From NCBI GenBank assembly GCA_023105745.1, contig JALGQZ010000008.1:44203618-44267617 (forward strand): DNA of 64,000 bases, written 5' to 3'. This stretch comes from Austropuccinia psidii (lineage: Eukaryota > Basidiomycota > Pucciniomycetes > Pucciniales > Sphaerophragmiaceae). This document shows, piece after piece, positions 1 through 10,487 of this stretch (its first letter is position 1; the number at the start of each line of letters is the position of its first letter). The notes below the pieces were generated by a model. That model ran no database searches, was not told the origin of the DNA, and worked only from the letters and a program-made list of their open reading frames with translations. The position numbers and the translations under genes are program-made.

Positions 1-21
1 CATGGCTTTACATAGCACACA

Positions 22-266
22 AATTATAAAACCACTTCAAATTGTGTATGGTGGCATGCCACAAAACTTTAATTATCACACTACTTCATGGGGTGTATGG
101 TGTAATGCCTCAGTAAATGAATGATCACACCACTTCACATGGTATAAATTGGCATTCCACCATACTTGAATTATTACATCACTTCACATGGTGTACAGTG
201 GCATGCCACAGAACATGAATTATCACACCACTTAGAATGGTGTACTTTGGAATGCTAAAGTATATT
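22..266. repeat. 49-bp tandem repeat, five units
   Basis: Five diverged units begin at 22, 71, 120, 169 and 218, a spacing of exactly 49 bp each time. The units share the pattern AATTATCACACCACTTCA followed by a GTGTAnnGTGGCATGCCAC core. The array may extend left of the window edge. The same GTGGCATGCCA core reappears near 32,809 in another copy of repeat family D, so the array looks like part of that family rather than an isolated satellite. No coding sense is seen. Confidence 0.8.
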
Positions 267-1308
267 GCTCACATAAATTCAAATTCCTTCAAAACGGCAT
301 GGCCTTTATGTACTAACATGACCAGTGACTTTAATATCCTGTGTTTCAGATGAAATCTTCCATATGTTGTGTTTATGTGTGCCAAAAACAATCAATGCAA
401 GAAGTTCTGTGAGGCTCATGTTCTTGAAGAAAGCAAAAGCAGAAGAAACATTGTGGGCTGGTCCCCCTTGTGTCAGAAGTAGTTTTCTATCTGCATTTTG
501 TCTGTTCTTGTGTATATGTGTGTCACACACATTCTGTGAGGCTCATGTGATTGCATCACATGCAATCAGTGGAAACATTTTAGGTCTTGTTTTGGATGTG
601 TAAAAACCAATTTTCCATAAATTTGTGTGTATGTGTGTCACATGAAATCAGTTCCAAAAATAATTTGAGGTTCATGTGCTAGCATCACACACAATCAGTG
701 AAAAAATTGTGGGATGTGTGGCAGATGTGCCACATGAAATTTGTCTTTCATGGGTGTGCATTCATGTCACACACAATTAATGAAACAAATTCTGAGGAGT
801 TAATGTGCTTTTGTCACACACAATGACAATAACTAGTGAATGGCTAGATCTTCATTTCTTAAATGCAATTTGAAAACCACATTTTGTTCTTTTTTGTGTG
901 TATTTATTACACATGCAATGAAGGCCCCACATTCTGTGGGTTTCATATTCTTGTGTCAAATTAAATAATAAGAAAGGCTTTGTGGCTGCTCCTGCCTGTG
1001 TCAAACACAAATCTTCATCCACCATTGTTTCATTTTTGTGTGGATGTGTGTCACACAAAATTAATTCCAAAACTTTGGAAAGTTTCATTCACTTGGTTAG
1101 CATTAAATAAAAAGAATAATTGTGTGGCTGGTCAGACCTGTGTTACATGCATAGGGTCATACCAAGAAAAATACCATGAGATCACTTGAGAAAATGATAT
1201 TACATAATTACCCATAAGAGAGATTTAAAACTCTTGTTTACCCATCTTGAAATATATATAATTCCTTTAAAACCTTTTTACCATGATGATTTGGGTTTCT
1301 TCATGTCA
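267..1308. repeat. Degenerate repeats with TGTGTGTCACA palindromes
   Basis: The short palindromic motif TGTGTGTCACA, or a one-off variant, recurs about every 100-150 bp (near 519, 633, 750, 814, 1,046). It is embedded in longer degenerate units carrying TTCTGTGAGGCTCATG and TTGTGTGGCTGGT phrases. I read it as the internally repetitive left part of repeat family D. The open frames here (for example 325-603 and 980-1,189) simply follow the repeats and are not called as genes. Confidence 0.45.
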
Positions 1309-2110
1309 CATTCCATTTTCCATACAACTGTGAACAGGTTTTGAGTCTATGTGTGTCACATGTAAAATCAACCCTGCACATCCTTTTATCTTTTTTTCAT
1401 GTGTTAACCATACAAAACCAGAGCATTGTGTGGCTGGTTGCCCCTCTGTCACACACAGCTAGGCAAACCTGCATGTTCCCAGTTGATAAATATAGCTGAA
1501 GGAGAAGTCGCAAACCCTTCCAGGATTGTAGAGGTTCATTTCACACATAACAAATCATTCTCTCTCCTTTGTTGTCCTATGAATTAGTAATTTCACACAT
1601 TTGAATTCTCCTGGTTCTACAGGAATATTACACTTTCAGATAAGTATTATCATATCAAATGAATGGATTAGCCTTTTCAATACATATATCTTGCTATATA
1701 GGGCCATGGGTGCAGAAAGAGGTGTGGCTTCTCAGAGATTCCAAACTTCACACAGAGGGGTTACATTAAAATGCACTTGGTATTGTATTTTGTGGGACAA
1801 ACATTTGAATGATATTTCTATTATAATTTTTCAGTTCACATATAGAATATCAATGTATTGTGTCAGAAAAGGTAAAAAAATATAGAGAGATTGACAGTTC
1901 TACATTGAAACTGGTTGGATGACAGATTTGAAATGTGCATGTAAAACTTCATGTGGTTCTTGCCTTATAGGTAGCAACCTTGGTCTTGTGAACTTGCAGG
2001 AGTGTAATAGGGGGAGGAATATCAGTGGAAGGCACAGGGGAATGAATTTTGGTGCATGTCACAGGCTTTAGTTTAAACTCAATACTTCTTTGGTGTAAGA
2101 CTAGACTGTG
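1309..2110. repeat. Repeat family D, copy I
   Basis: An unclassified dispersed repeat. It shares ordered phrases with 32,950-34,005 and with 4,000-4,590: a TGTGGCTGGTTGC phrase (1,427 and 33,037), AAGTCGCAAACCCTTCC (1,505; AAGTCGCACACCCTTCC near 33,093), GTGTCAGAAAAGGTAAA (near 1,860 and 33,785), and a G-rich GGGGGAGGAAT tract (near 2,014 and 4,396) followed by TGGTGCATGTCACA. No transposase or reverse transcriptase is visible. The purine-rich tract could be a polypurine tract of a non-autonomous LTR element, but no LTR pair was found. Confidence 0.5.
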
Positions 2111-2128
2111 AAATATGCTTGAGATTCC

Positions 2129-2611
2129 TTGAATTTATGCCTTACATCAAGTAAATTATTGGCAATTGACACAAAGTTTTCCCTGGTGAACATGGGTCAA
2201 TTTCAAATAGTTGATGATTTCACTCAAATATACCACATTCACTTGAGACAAATTTTCAGTTTAACTTTGACTGGATTACTCATTTCCCCTGTAGAATTCA
2301 GACCATTTGTAGCAATGAGTAATGTTGAGGTGAATCAATGGGATGAACTATCACAGTTTCAATTTTGATGAAGGGGTTTCAAAGGGCTAATATCAAAAAA
2401 TTGGGAATCACTTGAGGGCGTTGTGGTTTGTATAAGTTGAGAAAAATGCACAATGGATTCTGGAAAGTTTGGTATTTATGCAACAATTGGTAAAATAGAA
2501 GGAGACAAAAAAGGATGGTGGAAGCACAATGACCATATGAGCTGGTGTGTTGCACTTTGGGTAGATTTTTACAATATCTTTGGGATAAGTTCTTTCAGAA
2601 GACTTTAACAT
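2129..2611 (+). pseudogene. Possible decayed coding fragment, unidentified
   Basis: Two stretches read like former protein. The frame at 2,129-2,368 contains FVAMSNVEVNQWDELSQF. A 51-codon frame from an ATG at 2,453 is rich in tryptophan and charged residues (KKGWWKHNDHMSWCVALW). They are in different frames and I recognise neither. Their position between D copies I and II suggests they are remnants of whatever element carried family D or was inserted in it. This is inference from amino-acid texture only. Confidence 0.2.
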
Positions 2612-3424
2612 ACTAAAAGAAGTTAGGAGTCCCCTCCTTTGATTAAATTAATTATTATTAACCCAAAAATTCCAATAATACGGAGGAGGTTTAGTTTGAT
2701 ATGCTAACACTTTTTCCCTAAACAGATTCAAAAATTCACCTCATGTTTATAAGGATGCATCATTCTATTATGAGGGATGGTGGTTTCAAGCTTATAATCC
2801 AACTGGACTTTAAAAAAAATCTGTAAAAGAATTGTAATGGGGTAAGATCATTTTGAGATTGATCTATCCCAATTTCATGGGATAATTCAGTTAGTTTGAA
2901 AAAATGGTACATTATTTTGTCATACTTAGCCAGTGCAGGAAAGAAAACTCACAACCTTAGTGGGAATATATTCTCAATGCTAAAGCATGTTACATAAAGG
3001 CCTAGGGTATTATAAAACTTGTGAGGGGGTCAATCATAAAATTAGAGATGGTAATTCAATCCTGTCTCAATTAAAGGAATAAATTACTGTGTGATGTTTC
3101 TTTGGATTATGAGAGATTTATAATAGTACAAGGGAGACCGCAGTGCACACCGTTGAAAGTGACGCGCCAAGATTGAATGGTTTGCAATAAGGGATATACA
3201 GAAACTCAAAGGAGAAAGTGTGGAACTGATGCATGTATGGTGCCATTCCACCATAAAGTCAAAGAATTTTAATATTAGTTACAAAAACACTTATCAATTG
3301 CTTTCAATTATGGGAAAAGTTGGTTTTCACCCTTCAAACTGTAAAATATCTCCCATTATGTTTGTATGCCCCATTATCACATGCCACGGGCAGAGGAGTC
3401 TTGAGGGGGACCAGTATCCCTTTG
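2612..3424. other. Unassigned AT-rich DNA
   Basis: No convincing gene or repeat. A weak match to the 49-bp unit (ATGGTGCCATTCCACCATAAAG) lies near 3,238. Confidence 0.4.
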
Positions 3425-3465
3425 TTTCACATGCAAGTTCTCATGAATGTGGGGTGTCCCTATGC

Positions 3466-3681
3466 TTCACACGCAGCTTCTGGCACTTCCACTTCACACT
3501 CAAATGCTGCCACTTTGGATTCACATGCAAGTTCTTGTTATTCCACTTCAAATGAAAATTCTTGTGCTTCTGCTTTACATCCGAATTCTCATGCCTCCTC
3601 TTCACATGCAAATGCTTGTGTTTCTGCGTCACAGGAAAACTCTTGTTCTTCTGCTTCACAGGAAAAGAATTTCCCTTATGA
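3466..3681 (+). repeat. 27-bp minisatellite, eight units
   Basis: Units of exactly 27 bp start at 3,466, 3,493, 3,520, 3,547, 3,574, 3,601, 3,628 and 3,655, each like TTCACATGCAAATTCTTGTG plus TTCTGC. Because the period is a multiple of three, one + frame reads as Ser/Ala/Asn-rich nine-residue repeats, but it lacks a credible start or flanking domain, so it is not called as a gene. A longer related unit begins at 3,425, and looser copies continue to about 3,860. Confidence 0.8.
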
Positions 3682-3869
3682 TTCGAACACAAAATTCTTG
3701 TGAATGCTGGGTTTCCCCCACTTCACACAGAAATGCCGATGCATGTCAGGTGTACATACTCCTCACACATATTGGGTGTCCCTATGCTTTAAATGCAGAT
3801 TCTCAAGCATGTTGGTCCTCCATCCATGTCACACGCAAATTCTCACACAGGTAAGGTGTACCTCCATAT

Positions 3870-4590
3870 GCATGTTGAGTAAGTTTCATTTTTTGAGTGT
3901 CACATACAAGTGCTTATGCACCTGGGGTGGATTTCATGTGACAACCTATGCATCTCAGGTGGATTGCCCGCATGCAGGGTGACACAATTGTGTTGTGAAA
4001 TGAATATTTTACAATATAGGGCCATTTATTTGGGAAATGGGAAAGGGGATAAGGATTCCTGTCTGGATATTTTCCAAAAAACATCTTCACACAACAAGAA
4101 ACTCATTAATGAATTTGGTTTAGCCCACAAACATCACTCACTGATGAAGGTTATTAGATTTTGTTGGGGCAAACATGTGAATTATATATCTATTATAGCT
4201 TTTCACTTCACATATAAAGCTCAAATAAACTATGTCAGGAATGGTAATAGATTTAGAGAGCTTCATAATTCTACATCAAGAATGGTTTGATTCCCTCTTC
4301 AATGTGTGTGTGTGAAATCACATGTGGGTCTTGTGTTATTATTAGCAATCTTGGGCTGGCTGACTTTCCAGATTTTCATGGGGTGAGGACCAAGTTGGGG
4401 GAGGAATCTTAGCTGAAGGAACAGAAAAACAAATACTGGTGCATGTCACACAATTTGATACAAGACTGGAATTCAAAATATTCTCAATATTCACTTGTTT
4501 TTTGGCTTGATGTGAGCTTGAATTTTAACTTTCTTAATTTTTACTTGATGTGAGGTCAATAACTGGAAATTGACATAACATTTTGACTGG
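3870..4590. repeat. Repeat family D, copy II
   Basis: This segment repeats the 3' half of copy I in the same order: GGGCCATTTATTTGGGAAATGG, the TATGTCAGGAATGGTAA phrase, the GGGGGAGGAAT tract (near 4,396) and TGGTGCATGTCACA (near 4,437). It ends abruptly at CTGGTGA, where Gypsy-C coding sequence begins at about 4,591. Copy I reads CTGGTGAACATGG at the matching position near 2,183, so the junction can be placed to within a few bases. Confidence 0.5.
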
Positions 4591-5200
4591 TGATTGAGCG
4601 GGACAGGCCCATGTCCTGGTTTCTTAAGGAGAAGGACAGATTAACTCCCATTCATCCTGATATGTCTGAAGCAATGGTACATGGAAGGATATTAAAAGTA
4701 TGTGGTGGTAACCTAGAGCATCATAGGAGAGAAAGAAATATTGAGCCTTTCTCTACAGAAGATTATATTAATGCCATGGAAGAAATAAGTACCAGAACAA
4801 AATTTTGTATAAATTGGTATAAACCCACGATAGACAGGAAGACTATTGGGGAATAAATTTTTAGTGAAAGACCAAATAAGCCACAATACTGAGATCCTTT
4901 TAAGTTTCATATATGTAGAAGGAAATCTCATTTGGCTAATACTTTTCCTAAGAGCAAAAAATTAATGAGATAGAACCTGAAAAACCTCAAGCCATCTGGG
5001 AAAAAATGAAGTTAATGTACAAGAAAGTGATTCAGAACCTTCTGAAGAAGAAGATTCACCAGATGAAATCGGTATAGAAAACATAAATGCTTCCTTTGAT
5101 GTCATATAAATACACAAATACTTGCCACAATATAGTGATGAATGTATGGATCTCATACATGTGCAAGATTCCAAGCTTTAGAAACCCAAATGTTCCAGGG
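4591..5200 (+). pseudogene. Gypsy-C copy 1 Gag relic (C-terminal part)
   Basis: The first 88 codons stay open (DRPMSWFLKEKDRLTPIHPD, then a STEDYINAMEEI phrase), which matches the Gag of an abundant rust Ty3/gypsy family. Further on, the nucleocapsid zinc knuckle survives only as HICRRKSHLANTF with its flanking cysteines lost. The acidic linker (SEPSEEEDSP) and the LPQYSDECMDLI phrase leading to the protease can still be read through stops near 4,856 and later. Gag would form the particle and bind element RNA; this copy cannot. The N-terminal third is absent because the element is truncated. Confidence 0.8.
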
Positions 5201-5995
5201 GTAAAGGTTGTACATCTGAATCATCTTGTATAACTGAAATCGTGATGAATGGAAAAGCTCTATGATAAAACTTTACTTGGGTTCTTTCTGCACTTGTGTT
5301 TGTGATATTTATCTTAATAAATCTCAGACCAATGGCCTAGAAAAATGGATGCCAATTGAAGGTATAAAATTCAGTGGTGCTAGCAAATATATGCACCCTT
5401 TGGGCATTTGTAAAGCAGAAGAAAATATTTTCTCATACTTCAGGAAGTATTAGCTTGAAATTTGAATTTGTTCTTATGAAAAATTGTACCTAACAACATT
5501 TCAATCTTGGAAATGATTACCTCAATATATATGGTATGGATATTAATAATCATAAAGACAGATATTGAAAAATAGTGGAAAACAAAAGACAAAAATTAGC
5601 TTTTCTACCAGAAAAGAAAAGAAGAAATGTTATATTACAAGTAAGAAATTTCAATAAGTAGAAATGTGTGACTTATCAATTAATTGAAGCACAAATTGGT
5701 CCTGAATTGACAGCAGAAATGAAAGAAGAAATTTTTGAAATATTATTTCAATATACGTAAGCCTTTCCTTCTGATAATGAGCCACTAGGGGCTATTAAAA
5801 TCTATGAAGTAGAAATTATGCTAAATGTGGAAAGAACTTACCCTTCAATATTAAGAGGACCAGCTTCTCCAGCCAGCCCTAGAGCTAGAGAAGCATTAGA
5901 GTCTCATATCAATAAACTAATAAAGCTGGGAGTTCTCAAAAGGGTTGGGGATAATGAGAAGGTAGGAGTAACAACCCTTGTAATAATTAATTGGA
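5201..5995 (+). pseudogene. Gypsy-C copy 1 protease and RT N-terminus relic
   Basis: The aspartic protease core, normally LDTGAFCTCVG in this family, reads YLGSFCTCVC here, so the catalytic Asp is lost. The following KWMPIEGIKFSGAS and MHPLGI phrases are conserved. From 5,818 an open frame gives the start of reverse transcriptase (YPSILRGPASPASPRAREAL, then the KLGVLKRVGDNEKV segment). It is cut at 5,995 by the inserted LTR. These are broken remains of the proteins that mature and copy the element. Confidence 0.8.
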
Positions 5996-7613
5996 TGTCA
6001 CAACCACAGGAAAACCCCCTCCCAATTCGTGTTTACCGCAAGTCAAGCCTCCACCAATGCATGGCCAATTGGCCATATTATCAATCCTTGACCATTCAAA
6101 GGCTCATGGTGTGGAATGACTCTTTTGCCATATCCATTTCCCCAAACCTCAAATATGGCCCTCAGGTCATATCCTGCTTCATTGACCCTTTGGCCAATTT
6201 CCAACCTCACCAACCCCCAGGCCAATACCCCAAACGTTTGGCCTGGGAGGTCATCCACTCTTCCAGGGGCCTCTGGACTCCCTGACCCACCCCCTTTATT
6301 GGGGGTTTAGGTCCTAAATAGCATATCTGGGCCATTTAGGCCCCCTTTGGCCTCTATGGCCTGCAGTCCATGAGCCATGGGATGCATTATGCCCCTTTTG
6401 GCCTAATTCCAATGAGGCCAAAAGGGGCCGAGAAGGCAGAAAGACAGCTCCCAATGCCAGGTGGGTCCCAAACAACAAGTGGGCCCACCTGAGCCCATTT
6501 TGGCCATAAATCCCAGAATTCCCAAAATGGCCAAAAGACACAAAAAACCCAAATTTGGCCCAAGGACCCAATAAACCCCAAATTGCCATAAATGGCAATA
6601 TCTGTCAAGACTAAAGACATGGCCTATGGAAATCACCAGATGCCTACAGTCATCTTGAATCAGAGGTTTCCCCTGAAGATCAGGGAGACTTCTTTCCCAA
6701 CTCAATGGACCCAAGTCTGAGGGAACCAGGAGTGGTTCATATGTGGTATTATATACCATTATGCACCATTTTTCCTCAGAAATTCAATAGTTACATTTTC
6801 AGAAATTCATTATGCCATTTAAAAGCAAGTCCACAGGCCAATCACCCATTTAAAAGGAAGGTTTTAGCCCCTCAGTCTTACAATCCATGGTGGCTACCAG
6901 AAGACCATTTAATGATGCCAACTCCCTGGGTTTCCAGGTGTTGGGTATTTCATTCTAACAGTACTCCCCCAAGGAACTACTGGCCCAGGATTCTTGAAGG
7001 GCAATTTCAAGAGGTTGTAATCATTCAAATCAGTCGTCAAGGAATCAAGGACTCCAGCAATTTTTGGACAACTCAATTGGTCCATACAGGCGGTACTCAG
7101 ACAACCTGTATGGAATTAGCCCATTTGGGAAAATTAAAGTTCCACTGTGGGAATTCAAGACCCACAGCTCATTTTCAAGATGGACAGATCTTTATCAACC
7201 CAATACAGCTTGGTAATCCACCCCCCAGGATTAGTCTTTAACTTTTGACATATACTGGCCACCTTTTCTTTCCTGGGGACTTTTTCCCCAGTTAATTAAT
7301 ATATTGGATTTTTTTATTCATATTTTATTTTCATTATTAAAATAAAGGCTGATAATCTCAAGTCAGTCATTTTCACTTCTTTCTTTTCCTGTCACTGGAT
7401 ATTGGTGGTCATATCCTTTACTAATTGAATCCTTCTTTCTGGAAGGTTGAAACAGTGAATTGAGGATTCATTTGCTTGGATCTTTGGCCTTTTGCTTCAT
7501 TCTTATCTTTGGAATATCTTGTACTGCCCAAATTTTCTCTTAAAGAAATATATTCTTCTTTTTTCTCTTTATCTTTGGAGCCCTCCAAGTGGGTCCCTGA
7601 TTCCTGAGGGCCA
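5996..7613 (+). mobile_element. Solo LTR of the A/B chromovirus family
   Basis: It starts TGTCACAACC, the sense start of the A-type LTR. It holds the family's TGGCCA-rich first part (6,040-6,600), the GGTGCATAATGG-like middle in reverse, the conserved hairpin CTGGGG/CCCCAG (7,273-7,291) and AGTTAATTAATATA (7,290-7,303). The end aligns with the A LTR up to CTGAGTGCCAG, then jumps into Gypsy-C reverse transcriptase; the last ~35 bp of LTR and about a dozen host codons are missing. No internal element sequence is present, so it is a solo LTR left by recombination. Open frames inside (6,043-7,241) are not genes. Confidence 0.8.
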
Positions 7614-8130
7614 GAGAAGTGAATACCTATACCATTACAGACAGGTATCCAATTCCTAGAATTCATGAAACTTTGACTTAATTAACCAAAGGAAAATTCA
7701 TCACTTCTAGGGATGTACTTAAAGGTTTCCAACAAAATTTACTGAAGCCCCATTATAGGAAATTATTGAGATTAATTTCCCATTGTGGTATTTATGTATA
7801 TTTGTGGATGCCTTTTGGAATTGAAAATCTTCCCCCTCATTATCAAAGAATTATGAGTACCGTTCTCCCACATGAGCTCAACAAGGGATTGTTAATAATA
7901 TTTATTGATGTCATTATCATTTGATTGGAAAGCTGCTAATTGAATTTAGAGAGACTTTCATTCCTACTTGAGAAAATTCCTCAAGTGAGTATGAAAATAT
8001 CCCATCAGAAATGTAATTTTGGGTTTAATGAACTAAAGGCTCTGGAGCATTTAGTTTCATGACTAAGAATTGGTGTTGATAGGAACAAAGCTTCTGAAGT
8101 CTTACCAAAGAAAGTTACTCAAAAAAAGGA
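7614..8130 (+). pseudogene. Gypsy-C copy 1 reverse transcriptase relic
   Basis: The reading resumes at NTYT-TDRYPIPRIHETL and runs through the palm, with stops. The catalytic YIDD box, near 7,900, reads FIDV, so the second aspartate pair is broken. The thumb region continues into the frame starting at 8,131. It is a non-functional remnant of RNA-templated DNA synthesis. Confidence 0.75.
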
Positions 8131-8898
8131 ATGATGTCTTTCTCAGGTTTTTCTAGCTATTATAGGAAACACCTTAAAGATTTTGCAATCCATGCCATAT
8201 CATTGTTCAAAATTTGTGATCAGAGAATTCTCTATGAAATGACACAACAAAGGATTCATGCATATGAAATGATAAACCATGCCTTAACCAAGGAGACATT
8301 ATTATTGATGCCAGATTGGAAGCTTCCTTTAAGGATATATATTAATTCATGTGATGAAGGTTTAGGTGAAGCTCTTCATAAATTTTAAATTGTATATAAC
8401 AAGCCTTCTGAAGGTCCAGTTTGGCTTCTCTTAAGAAAAATAAAGCCTACTGAGGCTAAATATGGGGTAAGCCAAATGGATTGCCTTCAAATTGTAGGGT
8501 CTCTGGAAAAACTTAATTCTTATGTTGATGGTAGTGCTTTTGAGTTAATTACTAATGGTAATGCTGTTAAATCACTTCTTAACATGAAAGCTCCAAAAAG
8601 TCAAATGTTAATATGGCAGATTTCCATACAGGAGTATAGAGGCAATATGACCATAGTACATAAGTCTGGAAATAACAATCAGAATGCTGATGGATTTAGT
8701 ATATGGGCATTACCAAATACACCTGAAATTACTTACTATGTTCCTGCAAATTCAGAAGCACAAATTGCAATTGAAGGAATTATCATACCAGATGTGGGAA
8801 CAGAATTCTTCGAGGAAGCTAGAGAAAGCTACAAGAAAGATAAAAATTGTCATATTCTTACTTATATATCTGAAAAAGCTTTCAAATATACAGGTTGA
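8131..8898 (+). pseudogene. Gypsy-C copy 1 RNase H and linker relic
   Basis: Two open frames (8,131-8,388 and 8,476-8,898) carry the connection and RNase H region. The usual YIDACGEGLGAAL phrase reads YINSCDEGLGEAL, so the first catalytic Asp is Asn. The later part includes [33 protein letters not shown] and the linker [21 protein letters not shown] stop separates the two frames near 8,388. A patch nearly identical to 8,655-8,795 reappears at 23,263-23,412. Confidence 0.8.
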
Positions 8899-8929
8899 GC
8901 TAATTAGTTGAATGATGTATAGAAAAAAT

Positions 8930-10320
8930 CATATGACAATGGAAGATTACATTTATGGGATGGTAACTTATATCATCACTCTAAGAATACATGTGTAGTG
9001 GTCTTATATAGTAGAATTTTAATTAAAACAATACTGATAGAGTTCCATGACAGCATTTTTTCTGGAAATATGTATGAATACGGAAAAATGGAAAAAACTA
9101 TGACATGTTCTTGGTGGCCAACTTGGAGCAAACATGTCATTGAGTACTTTGATAGGTGTGACAGGTGTCAAAAGGACAATCAAGGTACTAGTAAAAGATT
9201 TGGTTTGATGATTCATATCAATAAGCCAGGTACCTCATGGGAAGTGGTTCATATTGATTGGGTGACTTCCTTACCACCTGGGGGGGAGAAAGTTTACAAT
9301 GCATGGCTTGTTATTGTGCACAGGTACAGAAAAACTGCAATCTTTTTCCCATTTCATAAAGATGACATAGATATGGATACAGCTCTATTAATTTGTAATA
9401 GTGCTATATCTCAAACTTGTCTCTTTAAAAATATCATTAGTGATAGAGACTAGAAATTTACACCAGCCTTATGGACAAGCTTACATAATTTTTTGGGTAA
9501 AAAACTATCATTCTCAATAGTTTAACATCCACAAACTGAGGGATTCTCAGAAAATAATGATTAAGACCCTTGAGGAAATAAGAATAAGAGTTCTTTCTTA
9601 TTGCCTTGAGCATAAGGATTCTGATGGACTTAACCTTTACTGGTGTACACTTATACCGGCATTAGAATTAGTGTACAAACCTTTCATCAATGCTTCAACA
9701 GGAAACCTCCTTAAATGTTGGCAAAGGGATGGAACAGAAAACTTCCAGTTTATTCTTTGAAGACTAAATTATTTAATATTAATCCAACTACATGAAGCCT
9801 CAAGTTACTCCTTTATATAGTGAGGTATCATGCAAACAAAAGCATTAATGATTATTTTGAATATGCAAAACAGAAGTGGGACAAAAGTAATAATATTCCG
9901 GAATTAAAAGAAGAAGACTGAATATTAGCTTAAAACTTGAGCTTTAATAATATTAAAGTCCCAAAGAAATTGAGCAATTACTTTGAAGGACCATATATTA
10001 TTAAAGCCCTTAATAAGACAAATGCAGTACAAGTAGACTTAATAGGAGAATTGGAAAATAAACTTCTAGCCTTCTCTGTTACTCTAGTGAAGAATTATAC
10101 TTCAAGTGATAAGGAATTATTTCCTTTGTGGATTTAAAAACCCTTAGAAATACCACTACTTGATCAAAGTGAAGATAAAAACGTACTAAAAGTTTTAAAA
10201 GAAAGAAGACTTAGGGGGAAAATCAAATAGAATACTTAGTCAGGTACAGAAACACATAAAATGAGGATGTGTGGCTTTCAGAAAGTTAAATACCTGATTT
10301 GTAAAGGTTTCTCAAAAGAT
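8930..10320 (+). pseudogene. Gypsy-C copy 1 integrase and C-terminal relic
   Basis: The zinc-binding H-H-C-C domain is readable (CDRCQKDNQGTSKRFGLM), followed by the first catalytic block (HIDWVTSLPPGGEKVYNAWL) and SDRD, where a stop follows directly at about 9,454. The AERM block with the catalytic Glu is damaged (9,540). Further pieces at 9,557-9,760 and 9,937-10,137 give the integrase C-terminus and the NNIKVPKKLSNYFEGPYIIKA segment. A chromodomain-like tail (KERRLRGK) runs to about 10,320. It is non-functional. Confidence 0.8.
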
Positions 10321-10487
10321 CAAGGCATGAGAGATGACCAATTACTCAATGAAAATTTGAATTGTGTGCTTTACATACTTGAATTTATCAGTAGAAAGGT
10401 TGGATAGTGAGCTATACCCCCTGATTCAATTGGGGTTATACTATTCAATGACAACGTTTAGCACAATTTTGCTTTATTGGTAGGAAA

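Noticed and set aside
3320..3854. Frames of 111-135 codons over the minisatellite
   Set aside because: Openness follows from a 27-bp period; overlapping frames on both strands are open too, and no start context or domain supports one.
6043..7241. Frames of 70-178 codons on both strands
   Set aside because: They lie entirely inside the solo LTR, whose ends, hairpin and motif order are those of a non-coding LTR.
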